A DNA stretch of 41,045 nt from an uncultured Oscillospiraceae bacterium. GTDB taxonomy: Bacteria > Bacillota > Clostridia > Oscillospirales > Oscillospiraceae. Position 1 is the stretch's first letter; each line of letters begins with the position of its first letter. A program made the translations under genes and the position numbers. The notes beneath the pieces were generated by a model. The model was given only the letters and a program-made list of their open reading frames with translations. It was not told the DNA's origin and searched no databases. The stretch lies in NCBI GenBank assembly GCA_902497145.1, contig CABVDR010000017.1:1-41045 (forward strand), written 5' to 3'. This document shows positions 25,791 to 34,264 of the stretch, piece after piece.

Positions 25791-25825
25791 ACTTATAAGT
25801 CAACAAAATAAAAATTTTGTTGACT
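25791..25825. promoter_or_regulatory. Perfect 12-bp inverted repeat upstream of xerC-like gene
   Basis: AGTCAACAAAAT (25798-25809) and ATTTTGTTGACT (25814-25825) are exact reverse complements around AAAA. The first arm overlaps a 10-base palindrome ACTTATAAGT (25791-25800). The AT-rich block stands out in a GC-rich region. Each arm ends in TTGACT reading outward, like divergent -35 elements, though I find no good -10 at the right distance. Possible operator or recombinase-related site. Confidence 0.6.
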
Positions 25826-25905
25826 AGAGTGGAGGCTAAAACGGCCTCTGCCCTGGATTTGCCCGATTTTGGCCGGTTTCCGGCCATCCCGGCGGCCACC
25901 ACAAT

Positions 25906-26934
25906 ATGATAGATTATCGTACCGAAGCACCACCGATTTTGCGTGATTTTTTAGTTTACCACGAGACCATTCAGGGCCACTCCCGGGCCACTGTGGACGA
26001 ATATTTTTTGGACCTGCGCAGCTTTTTCCGATTCCTCAAACTGGACAAAGGCCGCGTGGCCAAGGACATGCCGTTTGACGAGATCTCCATTGACGACGTG
26101 GATCTGGACTTGGTTCGCGGCGTCACCCTCAGCGATGTGTACGCCTACATGAACTACCTGTCCCGTGACCGGGCGGTTCATCCCAACAGCTCCGACGCCC
26201 ACTACGGTTTAGCGCCCGCCGCCCGGGCCCGCAAAGCCGCCGCCATCCGTTCCTTTTATAAATACCTCTCCAGCAAGGCCAAGCTGATCTCGGAAAACCC
26301 CATGCAGGACCTGGACGCGCCCAGGCTGAAAAAAACGCTGCCCCGTTACCTGAATCTGGATGAAAGCGTGGAACTGCTGGATCATGTGGACGGCCCCAAT
26401 CAGGTGCGGGATTACTGTATCCTAACTCTGTTTCTCAACTGCGGCCTGCGAATTTCCGAGCTCATCGGCCTGAACGTCACCGATGTCCGCGGCAATCAGC
26501 TGCGGGTGTTAGGCAAGGGTAACAAAGAGCGGATTCTCTATTTAAATGACGCCTGCCGCTCCGCCCTGGACGACTGGCTCACCGAGCGCTCCACTCTGAC
26601 CCTGCTGGATCAAAACGCCCTGTTCGTCACTCCCCGCAACCGCAAGCGGATCACCCGGGCCGCCGTCCACAAGCTGGTGAAAAAACACCTGGCGGCCGCC
26701 GGGCTGGACAGCACCAAATACTCCTCCCACAAGCTGCGCCACACCGCCGCCACCCTGATGCTGCAAAACGGCGTGGACGTGCGCACCCTCCAGGAGGTAC
26801 TGGGCCACGACCACCTGAACACCACCCAGATCTACACCCACGTGGACAACGAGGATCTGCGCACTGCCGCCCGGGCCAATCCCCTGGCCAAGGTGCGAAA
26901 AAAGGAGAAAGAAGCAAAAAAAGAGGACGAATAA
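25906..26934 (+). CDS. Tyrosine recombinase, XerC-like
   Basis: A 342-residue site-specific tyrosine recombinase. The N-terminal core-binding (SAM-like) domain covers about residues 10-130. The catalytic domain carries Arg181 in GLRISEL, a lysine in the GKGNKERI beta-hairpin, His275-x-x-Arg278 in HKLRH, His301 in LGHDH and the nucleophile Tyr310 in QIYTH, so it should be active. It is about 40 residues longer than typical XerC/XerD. Another Xer gene (xerD-like) lies at 36267 on the minus strand, so this copy is a fair XerC candidate for chromosome-dimer resolution, but a mobile-element integrase cannot be excluded from sequence alone. ATG 25906 is the only start in the frame after a stop at 25837 and has no Shine-Dalgarno. 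A 7-bp hairpin (25870-25886) lies 19 bases upstream. Confidence 0.85.
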   Translation: MIDYRTEAPPILRDFLVYHETIQGHSRATVDEYFLDLRSFFRFLKLDKGRVAKDMPFDEISIDDVDLDLVRGVTLSDVYAYMNYLSRDRAVHPNSSDAHYGLAPAARARKAAAIRSFYKYLSSKAKLISENPMQDLDAPRLKKTLPRYLNLDESVELLDHVDGPNQVRDYCILTLFLNCGLRISELIGLNVTDVRGNQLRVLGKGNKERILYLNDACRSALDDWLTERSTLTLLDQNALFVTPRNRKRITRAAVHKLVKKHLAAAGLDSTKYSSHKLRHTAATLMLQNGVDVRTLQEVLGHDHLNTTQIYTHVDNEDLRTAARANPLAKVRKKEKEAKKEDE

Positions 26935-26943
26935 GGCAAAAAT

Positions 26944-26985
26944 GCGCCGGGAAATCGGAGTTTTTCCAATTTCCCGGCGCGTTTT
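26944..26985. terminator. Bidirectional terminator between xerC-like gene and nhaC
   Basis: GCGCCGGGAAAT (26944-26955) pairs perfectly with 26969-26980, with an inner GGA/TCC. On the + strand GTTTTCTTCTTT follows; on the minus strand ATTTTTG follows. It serves both convergent genes. Confidence 0.88.
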
Positions 26986-26993
26986 CTTCTTTC

Positions 26994-28304
26994 CTATGCG
27001 CTCTGCCTCTTCCCTGCCCCAGCGCCTTTCTCCACGGCCAGCCGCCACAGGGGCAGCAGGTAGAGAAAAAAGGCAAAGCACAGGCTGACGGTGGGGGCGC
27101 CCACCGAGGCCAGAGGCACCCCGCCGGCGATGGACCAGGGGATCAGCGGGGCCACCACCACCGCTGAGTTTTCCAGGGAAATGGCGGTGGTCTCCCGGCT
27201 GGGCTGGGCGTCCCGGCACAGCTGGTGAGTGAGGATGATAGCCAGGGTCTGGTTGCAGGCGATGGCGGCGGCAAAAACACTGGTGATCAGCATGGCCCCG
27301 TAGGGCGTGATGCGGCGGCTCAGATTCAAAATGGCCTGCTGGAGCCGGTCCAGCAGCCCGGTCTTTTGGAAGATGCCGGAGTAGGCCGAGGAGATGCACA
27401 CGATGGCGGCCACCTTCAGCATGGAGGTGACTCCCCCGCCGTTGAGCATGGCTCCCACCGCTTCCTCCCGGGCTCGGTAGCCCACCAGGGCGAAGCGGAG
27501 CAGCTCCCCCGGCTGGAGATGCTGGAGGATCAGACAGATGGGGATGGCGGAGACAATGCTGGCCAGCATGGCCCACTTCACCGGGACACGGCCCAGGGCC
27601 AGCCCGAAGATCACCAGGGCGGGCAGCAGCGCGACCCAATGCAGCTGAAACTCCGTTTCGAACAGGGCGGCCAGATCCAGCGAGGTCTGGGTGTGAGGAG
27701 TGGCCATTCCCACCACCAGGTAGATCAGGCAGGAGATCAGAAAGGGCACCCAGGCGGTGCGCAGCATCCCCCGAATGTTGTCAAAGATGCTGGTCTGGGT
27801 GAGCTCCGAGACCAGCAGGGCGCTGGTGGACACGGGCGAGCACCGGTCGCCGAAGTAGACCCCGGAGAGTACGGCCCCGCCCACCAGCGCGGCAGGCACC
27901 TCCATGGCCGCTCCCAGGGTGGCACAGATGACCCCCATGGTGGCCGCCGAACCAAAGGAGGTGCCGGTGAGCACCGACACCAGGCAATTGAGCAGGAAGG
28001 TCATCACCAGAAACAGCGAGGGCCGGATAAAGGGGACGGTGTAGCTGATGATGGCGGGAATGGTGCCGCAGGCCCGCCACAGGGCGGTGAGCACGCCGAT
28101 GAGAAAGAAAGTGATCAGGATGTTCCGGGCGGTCTTGACCCCGTCCAGGCACATCTTCCCCAGCTCCCGCCAACCGTAGCCCCGCCTGCGTCCATAGACC
28201 AAAAAGATCACCAGCCCCACCCCCAGGGCGTACAAAATGGACCAGTTCATGGCCACACACACCACCAGAGCGACGCAGAACAGCACCAGCGTCATTGTCT
28301 CCAT
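26994..28304 (-). CDS. nhaC: NhaC-family Na+/H+ antiporter
   Basis: A 436-residue inner-membrane antiporter with about 11-12 hydrophobic helices. The NhaC family signature is clear: LTGTSFGSAATMGV and GVYFGDRCSPVSTSALL in the middle, and a repeat-like second half with SSAYSGIFQKTG and ACNQTLAIILT. The family exchanges Na+ (sometimes organic acids such as malate for lactate) for protons; the substrate is not certain. Start chosen at ATG 28304 with GGGAG upstream; a TTG lies one codon before. It is convergent with the xerC-like gene and shares a terminator with it. Confidence 0.9.
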   Translation of the reverse strand: METMTLVLFCVALVVCVAMNWSILYALGVGLVIFLVYGRRRGYGWRELGKMCLDGVKTARNILITFFLIGVLTALWRACGTIPAIISYTVPFIRPSLFLVMTFLLNCLVSVLTGTSFGSAATMGVICATLGAAMEVPAALVGGAVLSGVYFGDRCSPVSTSALLVSELTQTSIFDNIRGMLRTAWVPFLISCLIYLVVGMATPHTQTSLDLAALFETEFQLHWVALLPALVIFGLALGRVPVKWAMLASIVSAIPICLILQHLQPGELLRFALVGYRAREEAVGAMLNGGGVTSMLKVAAIVCISSAYSGIFQKTGLLDRLQQAILNLSRRITPYGAMLITSVFAAAIACNQTLAIILTHQLCRDAQPSRETTAISLENSAVVVAPLIPWSIAGGVPLASVGAPTVSLCFAFFLYLLPLWRLAVEKGAGAGKRQSA

Positions 28305-28375
28305 CAAGTCTCCCGCCTTTCTCTTTGCTCCTGTTCAACAGGATAACATATCCCGCTCCGATTTTCCATGCTGAA

Positions 28376-28405
28376 AAAGGCCGGAGATCCTGAGGACCTC
28401 CGGTC
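28376..28405 (-). terminator. Terminator of the histidine kinase gene
   Basis: On the minus strand CCGGAG...CTCCGG with an inner TCC/GGA stem is followed by a T run (complement of AAAAA at 28376-28380). It lies just after the kinase stop. Confidence 0.75.
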
Positions 28406-28413
28406 TTTCCCGC

Positions 28414-29328
28414 TTATTTCTTCTTCGGCTTGGGTACAGGCACCTGAGGCAGGTACAGGGAGAAGGTGCTCCCCTTCCCCAGGACGCTCTCTACCTTGAT
28501 GTAGCCCCCCTGCCCTTCGGCTACCTGCCGGGCAAAGTAGAGCCCCATCCCCACGCCCTCCGGCTGTCCCTTCTGAGGGATGGAGCAGAAACGGCCGAAA
28601 ATGCGGGCCTGATCCTGCTCGGGAATGCCCGGTCCGGAGTCGGAGACCTGGATGGCCACAAACTTCTCCTCGGCCCGGACCTCGACCCGGATGGAGCCGC
28701 CGGAGGCGGTGTATTTGACGGCGTTGTCCAGCAGACAGCACAGGGCCTCCTCCGTCCACTTGGCGTCAAAGACGGCCCGCTCCTGGGTCTCCCCAGTGGT
28801 GAGAGACACGTCCTTGTCCCAGGCCTTGGGGGCGTACCGGGCCGCCGCCCGGGCCACCATGGGGGCCAGCTCATCCGCCTGAGTATGCAGGGTGATCTCC
28901 CCCGTCTCCAGGCGGGTGGTCTTGACCATGGCCTCCACCAGGGCCTGGAGCTTATTTGCCTGCTCCGTGATCCCCCGCACGCACTCCTTCTCCTGGAAGG
29001 TGAGGGGCTGCTTGGCCAGGTCCTGGGCATACTGCTGGAGCTGGGCAATGGGGGTCTCGGCCTGGTGGGTGATGTCGGAGACCAGGGCGCCGATCTGCTC
29101 CTTCTGGGCCTGGACCGTCCGGGCGGACTGGCCGTTGTAGTCCAGGTACTCCCGCAGGCGCTTCTCCAGCGGCGTGCTCTCCTGCTTCTCTTCGGAAAGA
29201 CGGCCCTCCATGGCGTCGGTGAGCATCTGGTCCAGCTGCTGGACATTGCGGTTGGCCCGCCGCCAGCTCACCGCCGCTGCCGCCAGCAGCAGCAACAGTA
29301 TGGAGATCACCGTTAAGTAGCCATTCAT
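28414..29328 (-). CDS. Sensor histidine kinase without adjacent response regulator
   Basis: A 304-residue membrane-bound kinase. One N-terminal membrane segment (about 5-21) is followed directly by a cytoplasmic linker, so there is essentially no extracellular sensor domain. HisKA has the phosphorylated His88 in DITHQAETP. HATPase_c follows with N box LLDNAVKYTA, G1 DSGPGIP, F box IFGRF and G2 GVGMGLYFA. ATG 29328 has AGGAGG at 7-base spacing. No response regulator gene is visible nearby; upstream, divergently, sits the ECF sigma operon. A single-segment kinase often senses through the membrane or a partner protein (family knowledge, not shown here). Confidence 0.92.
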   Translation of the reverse strand: MNGYLTVISILLLLLAAAAVSWRRANRNVQQLDQMLTDAMEGRLSEEKQESTPLEKRLREYLDYNGQSARTVQAQKEQIGALVSDITHQAETPIAQLQQYAQDLAKQPLTFQEKECVRGITEQANKLQALVEAMVKTTRLETGEITLHTQADELAPMVARAAARYAPKAWDKDVSLTTGETQERAVFDAKWTEEALCCLLDNAVKYTASGGSIRVEVRAEEKFVAIQVSDSGPGIPEQDQARIFGRFCSIPQKGQPEGVGMGLYFARQVAEGQGGYIKVESVLGKGSTFSLYLPQVPVPKPKKK

Positions 29329-29412
29329 ATCTCTGCCTCCTATGTATCCAGGATCATGTAGCTTTTTGTATCCGGCACAGCCGGGCGCTGCCCGGTTATT
29401 TGACCAACAAGT

Positions 29413-29441
29413 ATAGTATCAAGGTCTGTGCCTGCGGTCAA
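29413..29441 (-). promoter_or_regulatory. Sigma-A promoter of the histidine kinase gene
   Basis: On the minus strand TTGACC (29436-29441) and TACTAT (29413-29418) are 17 bases apart. The leader of about 78 bases contains a perfect 6-bp hairpin (29381-29386 with 29390-29395). Confidence 0.7.
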
Positions 29442-29503
29442 GTTCAATTTGCCGCCCCGCCTGCTCTTCCGACAGAAAAGCCAAAAAAGCCCCTCCTCTT
29501 TCT

Positions 29504-29533
29504 GTGACAATTCGGTGCGCTGGGGCGTTATAT
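29504..29533 (+). promoter_or_regulatory. Candidate promoter of the ECF sigma operon
   Basis: GTGACA (29504-29509) and TTATAT (29528-29533) are 18 bases apart, about 40 bases before the sigma gene. The intervening CGTT before the -10 could also suit an autoregulated ECF promoter. Weak evidence. Confidence 0.35.
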
Positions 29534-29573
29534 CAGTGAGATCTCAAACAAGCATAAGAAAGGAGGGCATCAG

Positions 29574-30047
29574 ATGGAGGAAATACTTCGGCTGTTCCAC
29601 CAGTATAAAGATCCGGTCTACCGACTGGCCCTGTCCTTTACCGGCTCGTCCGCCGATGCGGAGGACATCACCCAGACGGTGTTTCTCAAGCTCATGGAGA
29701 AGCATCCAAATCTGACGCCGGGCAAAGAGCGCTCCTGGCTGTTCCAGGTGACCGCCAACGAGTGCCGCAGCCTGCACCGCCGACTCCGGCGGCGTTCCAC
29801 CGTCTCTTTGGATGAGGCGCTGGCGGTGGCCGCGCCGGAGCACCGACTGCTGCTGGAGGAAGTGATGAAGCTGGGTTCAAACGACCGGGCAGTCCTTTAC
29901 CTTTTCTACTATGAGGGATTTTCCACTGAGGAGATCGGACAGATGCTGAGAATCAGCCAGAGCGCGGTGACCACCCGGCTGCAGCGGGCCAGAAAACATC
30001 TGAAAGCCAATTTAGAACAGGAGGGCTACTATGAATCAGGGATATAA
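29574..30047 (+). CDS. ECF-type RNA polymerase sigma factor
   Basis: A 157-residue sigma-70 family factor with only regions 2 and 4. Region 2 is near residues 5-45 (LFHQYKDPVYRLAL, SSADAEDITQTVFLKLM). Region 4 is at about 105-148 (AVLYLFYYEGFSTEEIGQML, ISQSAVTTRLQRARKHLK helix-turn-helix). It directs polymerase to a small regulon in response to an envelope-type signal. ATG 29574 follows AAAGGAGG. The end overlaps the next gene by 17 bases, the usual layout of a sigma factor with its membrane-bound regulator. Confidence 0.93.
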   Translation: MEEILRLFHQYKDPVYRLALSFTGSSADAEDITQTVFLKLMEKHPNLTPGKERSWLFQVTANECRSLHRRLRRRSTVSLDEALAVAAPEHRLLLEEVMKLGSNDRAVLYLFYYEGFSTEEIGQMLRISQSAVTTRLQRARKHLKANLEQEGYYESGI

Positions 30048-31467
30048 TCAGGCTATGGATCAGATCCATCTTTCCCAAGAGGCGGAGCAGCGGATCGTAA
30101 CCGCCTTGGAGACCCAGTCTAAACGCCCTGCAAAGCGGAACTGGCGCGTCGCAGCCGCACTGGCCGCAGCGGCTGTGCTCATGACCGGCAGCGCCTTTGC
30201 CGTGGCCTACCGGGCGGGAGTGCTGGATGTGTTCTTTCACGGCGACACCAGCCAGCTGGAGCCCTACGTCCAGACCGCCGTGGCTAGCGTGGAAAATCAA
30301 GACTACCGGCTGACGGTGGACAGCGCCGTCTGTGACAGCCAATCTCTCTACGCAGTCATTACCGTGGAGGGCCTGAATGACCAGGCCGTTGAGGCCCTGA
30401 AAAGCAATCAAGTCATCGCCGAGAGCCACCGGGAGGTTTGGGGGCAGGAGATGGTGGATTCTCTGATGGCCAATGGCTCCGCCGGTCCGGACACCTTCTG
30501 GGCCGCCTTTGCGGAGAGTGGAACCCACGTTTCCGGTATCCAATACCAGGGACTCACCGCCCCATCGGATACCAGCCGTTCCTGGCAGGTGAAGATCTCC
30601 CTAATGGATGCCGACCGCCAGATGGGCACCGGCCCGGTTCTTTTCTGGCTGGGCTTTATGGGCAAAGAGCACGCAGTTGAAATTCCCACGGACACTGCCA
30701 TGGAGACCATCCAGCTGTCCATTGACCGGGATGTGCAGCCGCAATACCCGGATGGGCCAATGGTATCGGTCCAGTCGCTGGAGCTCTCCCCCGTCAGCCT
30801 CTCCTATGTGGGGACCTACTGGGATGCGCAGCGGGACGCCGACAATCCTCCCGCAATCTTCTTCCGCATGAAGGATGGACAAATCTTGACCCGGATGCAG
30901 CTGGGCTATACCTTTTTGGACCATGCAACCCGAATCGACTTTGATGACGTGCTCTTTCAGGTGCAGTATCAAAGCGACACCCCGGTGGACCTGGACCAAG
31001 TGGCCTCCATCCTTCTGGGGGATATGGAATTCCCCCTGGACGGCTCTGCCCCCTTCCCTGCCGATGTTCCAGAGAATCTCTATCCCTTCACCTGTACCGA
31101 GATCATTCCGGGGGAAAACCATTTCTTCCGCTTCCCGGTGGAGGAGCTGTGTCAAAAGCTGGGGGCGGACTATCGGTGGGACGAGGCCACACAGACCGCC
31201 ACCGCCACCTACCGCGGGGTCACTCTCACCATGACGGTGGGCGAGAGCTGTTACCAGGCAAACGGCGAGACGGTGGAGCTCAGCTACAAAGTCCGGGTAG
31301 ACCCAATTTCCCCAGACTCGGACTATAAAGTCTATCCCCAGTATATCTCCCTGGAGGACGGCGTGCTCACCGCGCCGGTCAATGTACTGGATCACTGGAC
31401 TTTGGATTACCCGCCCTTGAAAGATGCTGACGGCAATCTGGCCGGCATGATGCTGGTGATTCCATGA
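30031..31467 (+). CDS. DUF4179-type membrane protein, probable anti-sigma partner
   Basis: A 478-residue protein. The first 40 residues are cytoplasmic with a short QAMDQI-HLSQEAEQRIVTAL helix. One membrane segment lies at about 45-66 (AAALAAAAVLMTGSAFAVAY). An extracellular DUF4179-like region follows (DVFFHGDTSQLEPYV, VENQDYRLTVDSAVCDSQ). Near the C-terminus a stretch (FFRFPVEELCQKLGADYRW, ATYRGVTLTMTVG) resembles the copper-amine-oxidase N-terminal-like wall-binding domain. Overlap with the ECF sigma gene suggests it restrains the sigma factor until an outside signal arrives; this is the usual arrangement in Clostridia but is inferred. ATG 30031 has AGGAGGG upstream. It overlaps the acyltransferase start (ATGA). 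Confidence 0.8.
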   Translation: MNQGYNQAMDQIHLSQEAEQRIVTALETQSKRPAKRNWRVAAALAAAAVLMTGSAFAVAYRAGVLDVFFHGDTSQLEPYVQTAVASVENQDYRLTVDSAVCDSQSLYAVITVEGLNDQAVEALKSNQVIAESHREVWGQEMVDSLMANGSAGPDTFWAAFAESGTHVSGIQYQGLTAPSDTSRSWQVKISLMDADRQMGTGPVLFWLGFMGKEHAVEIPTDTAMETIQLSIDRDVQPQYPDGPMVSVQSLELSPVSLSYVGTYWDAQRDADNPPAIFFRMKDGQILTRMQLGYTFLDHATRIDFDDVLFQVQYQSDTPVDLDQVASILLGDMEFPLDGSAPFPADVPENLYPFTCTEIIPGENHFFRFPVEELCQKLGADYRWDEATQTATATYRGVTLTMTVGESCYQANGETVELSYKVRVDPISPDSDYKVYPQYISLEDGVLTAPVNVLDHWTLDYPPLKDADGNLAGMMLVIP

Positions 31468-32504
31468 ATCTTCTCCCCCGCTCCACCCCCCGGCTGGTCT
31501 TTCTGGACGCTCTGCGGGTCCTGGCCATCCTGCTGGTGGTCACCCTCCACGCCACGGTCCCCGTTCTGGTGGATACCCAACGGCTGGGACAGCCGGGGTG
31601 GTACCTCTGCCTGCTGCAAAATCCCATCAACCGGGCGGGCGTTCCCCTGTTCTTCATGATCAGTGGTTTTCTCCTGCTCCAGGACCCGGCCATCCATCTG
31701 CCTCTGTCCTTTTACCGCCGCCGCCTTCCCCGTCTGCTTCTGCCCCTGGCGGTATGGAACGGGATCTATCTGCTGCTCCGGACGCGCCCTGACAGCTTCC
31801 GCTCCGGTCTTGTGGACTATTTCCGCACCCTGCTCACCAACGGAAGCTGCTACCATATGTGGTTCATCTACACTATTTTGGGGATCTACCTGGTGGCTCC
31901 TGTGCTGGGCTTCCTGGCCCAGCACGGCGGCCGGATATATCTGATGATTCTGCTGGCAGTGGCCGTCTTCCCCACCTCCATCCTCCCTTTGATTAACTGC
32001 GTTCTGCCCTTTCAGGCCGTCATCTACACTCCCATGGCAGAGGGGCTACTTGGCTATTTCATTCTGGGCTATCTGCTGGGCACCACGGAGGTTTCCCGCC
32101 CGGCCAGGATGGCAGTCTATCTGGCCGGTGGAGTAGGCTACTGCATGGACCTTTTCACCGACCTTACTACCTCTACCGCCCAGTCCATCCCCCTCCCTTC
32201 TCAGAACGGCTACCAGCTCAGCCACTATGTTGTGGCCGCGGCGCTGTTTTTGTGGGTACGCGCCTTTCTCCAAACGCATCCCCGGGCAGAGCAGGCCGCG
32301 GCCAGGCCTCTGGAGCATCTCTCCCGGCTGTCCTTCGGTCTCTTTTGGGTCCATCCTCTGCTGCTGGAGCTCACCGCCCTGGGGTTGGGAACCGGCTGGA
32401 CCACGGTTCCTTACCTGTGCATTCAAATCATCCTGACCGTGCTGCTCTCGTTTTTCCTAATGGGAGCAATCGCCCGGTTGCCTTTCTCCAAGCTGCTGCT
32501 GTAA
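31464..32504 (+). CDS. Acyltransferase 3 family membrane protein
   Basis: A 346-residue integral membrane protein with about ten helices. The start R.VFLDALRVLAILLVVTLHA carries the catalytic-type His of the family, and FFMISGFLLLQD follows. These proteins transfer acetyl or succinyl groups onto cell-surface polysaccharide, peptidoglycan or lipids; the acceptor here is unknown. Translationally coupled to the DUF4179 gene (4-base overlap), so probably in the ECF sigma operon and possibly an effector of the envelope response. Confidence 0.87.
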   Translation: MNLLPRSTPRLVFLDALRVLAILLVVTLHATVPVLVDTQRLGQPGWYLCLLQNPINRAGVPLFFMISGFLLLQDPAIHLPLSFYRRRLPRLLLPLAVWNGIYLLLRTRPDSFRSGLVDYFRTLLTNGSCYHMWFIYTILGIYLVAPVLGFLAQHGGRIYLMILLAVAVFPTSILPLINCVLPFQAVIYTPMAEGLLGYFILGYLLGTTEVSRPARMAVYLAGGVGYCMDLFTDLTTSTAQSIPLPSQNGYQLSHYVVAAALFLWVRAFLQTHPRAEQAAARPLEHLSRLSFGLFWVHPLLLELTALGLGTGWTTVPYLCIQIILTVLLSFFLMGAIARLPFSKLLL

Positions 32505-32552
32505 GGGATAAACCTCCCTCCGCTCCGGCATACTAAGGCCGAGGTGATAAAC

Positions 32553-32738
32553 ATGGATACCGCAATGCAGCAGGCGACGGCCTTCGGAACCCTTCTGCGC
32601 CAGAATCCCCAGGCTGCCCGCTTCTACGACAGCTGTACGCCCCAGCAGCGCCAAGCCATTCTGGAGCAGCTGTCCCAACTGACCTCCCAGGCCCAGCTTC
32701 AGAGCTTTGTGGAGCATCTGCCCAGTGCCGCCCTGTAA
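32553..32738 (+). CDS. Small hypothetical protein (61 aa)
   Basis: MDTAMQQATAF begins at ATG 32553, with GAGGTG just upstream; GTG 32544 is in frame but lies within that site. The protein is helical and Gln-rich (QQAT, PQQRQAILEQLSQLTSQAQLQSF), with one Cys and no membrane segment. It lies 48 bases after the acyltransferase gene and is followed by a strong terminator, so it is probably the last gene of the sigma operon. I do not recognise the family. Confidence 0.7.
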   Translation: MDTAMQQATAFGTLLRQNPQAARFYDSCTPQQRQAILEQLSQLTSQAQLQSFVEHLPSAAL

Positions 32739-32747
32739 CATCACGAG

Positions 32748-32786
32748 ACCCGGCTGTCTGCATATAGACAGCCGGGTCCTGATTTT
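32748..32786 (+). terminator. Terminator of the ECF sigma operon
   Basis: Perfect 12-bp arms (32748-32759 and 32766-32777) with a 6-base loop, followed by CCTGATTTT. Confidence 0.82.
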
Positions 32787-32815
32787 ATGGGATCCAATTG
32801 AAAAAGCGGAGCGGT

Positions 32816-34264
32816 TCAGCCGGCCTCCTCCAGCCATCCGTGCACCTTCCCCCAGTCCAGCCCGCCGGACACGTGGTAGTAGTAGGCAGACAGCCCGCTC
32901 TCCCAGAAGGGCACCACCTTGATATAGTCATCCCACAGCATCACGGTCAGGGTATCCTCCGGGGCGTCGTACAGCAGGACGATCTGTTCCCCCTCTTTTC
33001 CATAGAAATCGCTGCAACTTCCTGTCATCTCCGCCAGAGACAAAGAGGCCAGATAGTCCCGTAAGGCTCCCTCGTCCCGGCACGCCAGCACTTCCTGGAA
33101 GGTATCATCCTCCTCCCGCCGGACCTGCCGCAGAGCCACGTCCTGGGCTCTTCCGTAGAAGATAGCGCTCTCCCCCGTCCCTGCTCCGTAGGCCAGGCTG
33201 ACCTGGCCATAGGTGACAAACAGCAGGACGAAGGCCACCCCCACCAGCAGAGCGCCGGAGACCTTTTTGCCCGGCTTGACAATGCTCTTGAGCCGGTAGC
33301 GCAGGGCGGAGGCCGAGGCGGACAGGCATGTGGTAAAGCCCCGCCCGTCTCCCGCGGTACGCAGGATGAGATCGGCGTACTGCCGCCGCTCCCCCTCCTC
33401 CAGACCGCTGAGCACCGTCTCGTCGCAGCTGAGCTCCAGATCCTCCGCGCTTCGCCGCATGGCCATCCACATGAGGGGATTAAACCAGCACATGGCAATG
33501 CAAAAGGCCACAAAGAACTTGTTCCAGGCATCCTCCCGGCCAATGTGCACCAGCTCGTGGCGGAAAATGAGCTTCAGCTCCTCCGGGGTGTAGTGCCGCT
33601 GGGGCAGCACCACCCGCACGCTTTTGGGAAACAGGCCGATGGTGATGGGGGTGGACGCCTGGGGCGAGGTCACCAGGCGAAACTTGGGCTTTTTCTCCCG
33701 CGCCCGGTCCACCTCCGCCTGCCACACCGCCAGTACATCTGGGTCAGATACCTCTTCCGCCCCCCGGAGCAGCCACCGACGGAAGCGAAGATGGGCGAAA
33801 ATCTTCCAGCCCAGCACGGCCAGCGCTCCCGCCAGCCACACCGCCACCAGACTCTCCACCAACCCCTGGGGCAGGGAGATCACCCACCGGGGCGGAGTCA
33901 TCAAGCCGGAGTTCATGGCCAAGTAGAGATAGTTGGGCGTGAGCCACAGCAGGGCGCAGCTCCCCGCCCGGAGGTACCGGCGCAGAAAGGGCTGGGCCAA
34001 GGACAGCAGGACAAAATACAGGCTGATGTGGAGGAACATCATCCCGATCCAGGCGGTCGCCTCCTTCGCCAGATAAGGCAGCCAGCTGGAACAAACCAGC
34101 ACTACCATCAGCATTGCCGCGGCATAGCTGGGCAGCAGCCATCCATACAGGTAAGGCCGATACCGCGGTCCCTTTCTCTCCGGCTCCTCGGCCTCTTCCG
34201 GCCGGGAAAAGGCCATCCAGGCAAAGATCCCGCCGAAGGCCAATGCAAACACAATGCGCATCAT
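32816..34264 (-). CDS. BlaR1-like M56 metalloprotease, second copy
   Basis: A 482-residue membrane protein with four or five N-terminal helices. The M56 domain has HELVHI (HExxH at about residue 235) and the downstream zinc ligand region SAEDLELSCDE. In BlaR1/MecR1 this protease, once triggered from outside, leads to cleavage of the BlaI/MecI repressor. The part outside the membrane is not a penicillin-binding domain: after a last helix (about 345-365) it has only about 115 residues with CRDEGAL, LLYDAPEDTL, VMLWDDY and VSGGLDW. That region is shared with the neighbouring paralogue. The start (ATGATG) overlaps the stop of a 14-codon ORF. No promoter of its own was found. Confidence 0.9.
   Translation of the reverse strand: MMRIVFALAFGGIFAWMAFSRPEEAEEPERKGPRYRPYLYGWLLPSYAAAMLMVVLVCSSWLPYLAKEATAWIGMMFLHISLYFVLLSLAQPFLRRYLRAGSCALLWLTPNYLYLAMNSGLMTPPRWVISLPQGLVESLVAVWLAGALAVLGWKIFAHLRFRRWLLRGAEEVSDPDVLAVWQAEVDRAREKKPKFRLVTSPQASTPITIGLFPKSVRVVLPQRHYTPEELKLIFRHELVHIGREDAWNKFFVAFCIAMCWFNPLMWMAMRRSAEDLELSCDETVLSGLEEGERRQYADLILRTAGDGRGFTTCLSASASALRYRLKSIVKPGKKVSGALLVGVAFVLLFVTYGQVSLAYGAGTGESAIFYGRAQDVALRQVRREEDDTFQEVLACRDEGALRDYLASLSLAEMTGSCSDFYGKEGEQIVLLYDAPEDTLTVMLWDDYIKVVPFWESGLSAYYYHVSGGLDWGKVHGWLEEAG

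Noticed and set aside
29381..29395. 6-bp hairpin in the histidine kinase leader
   Set aside because: Too short to assign a regulatory role; mentioned only with the promoter.
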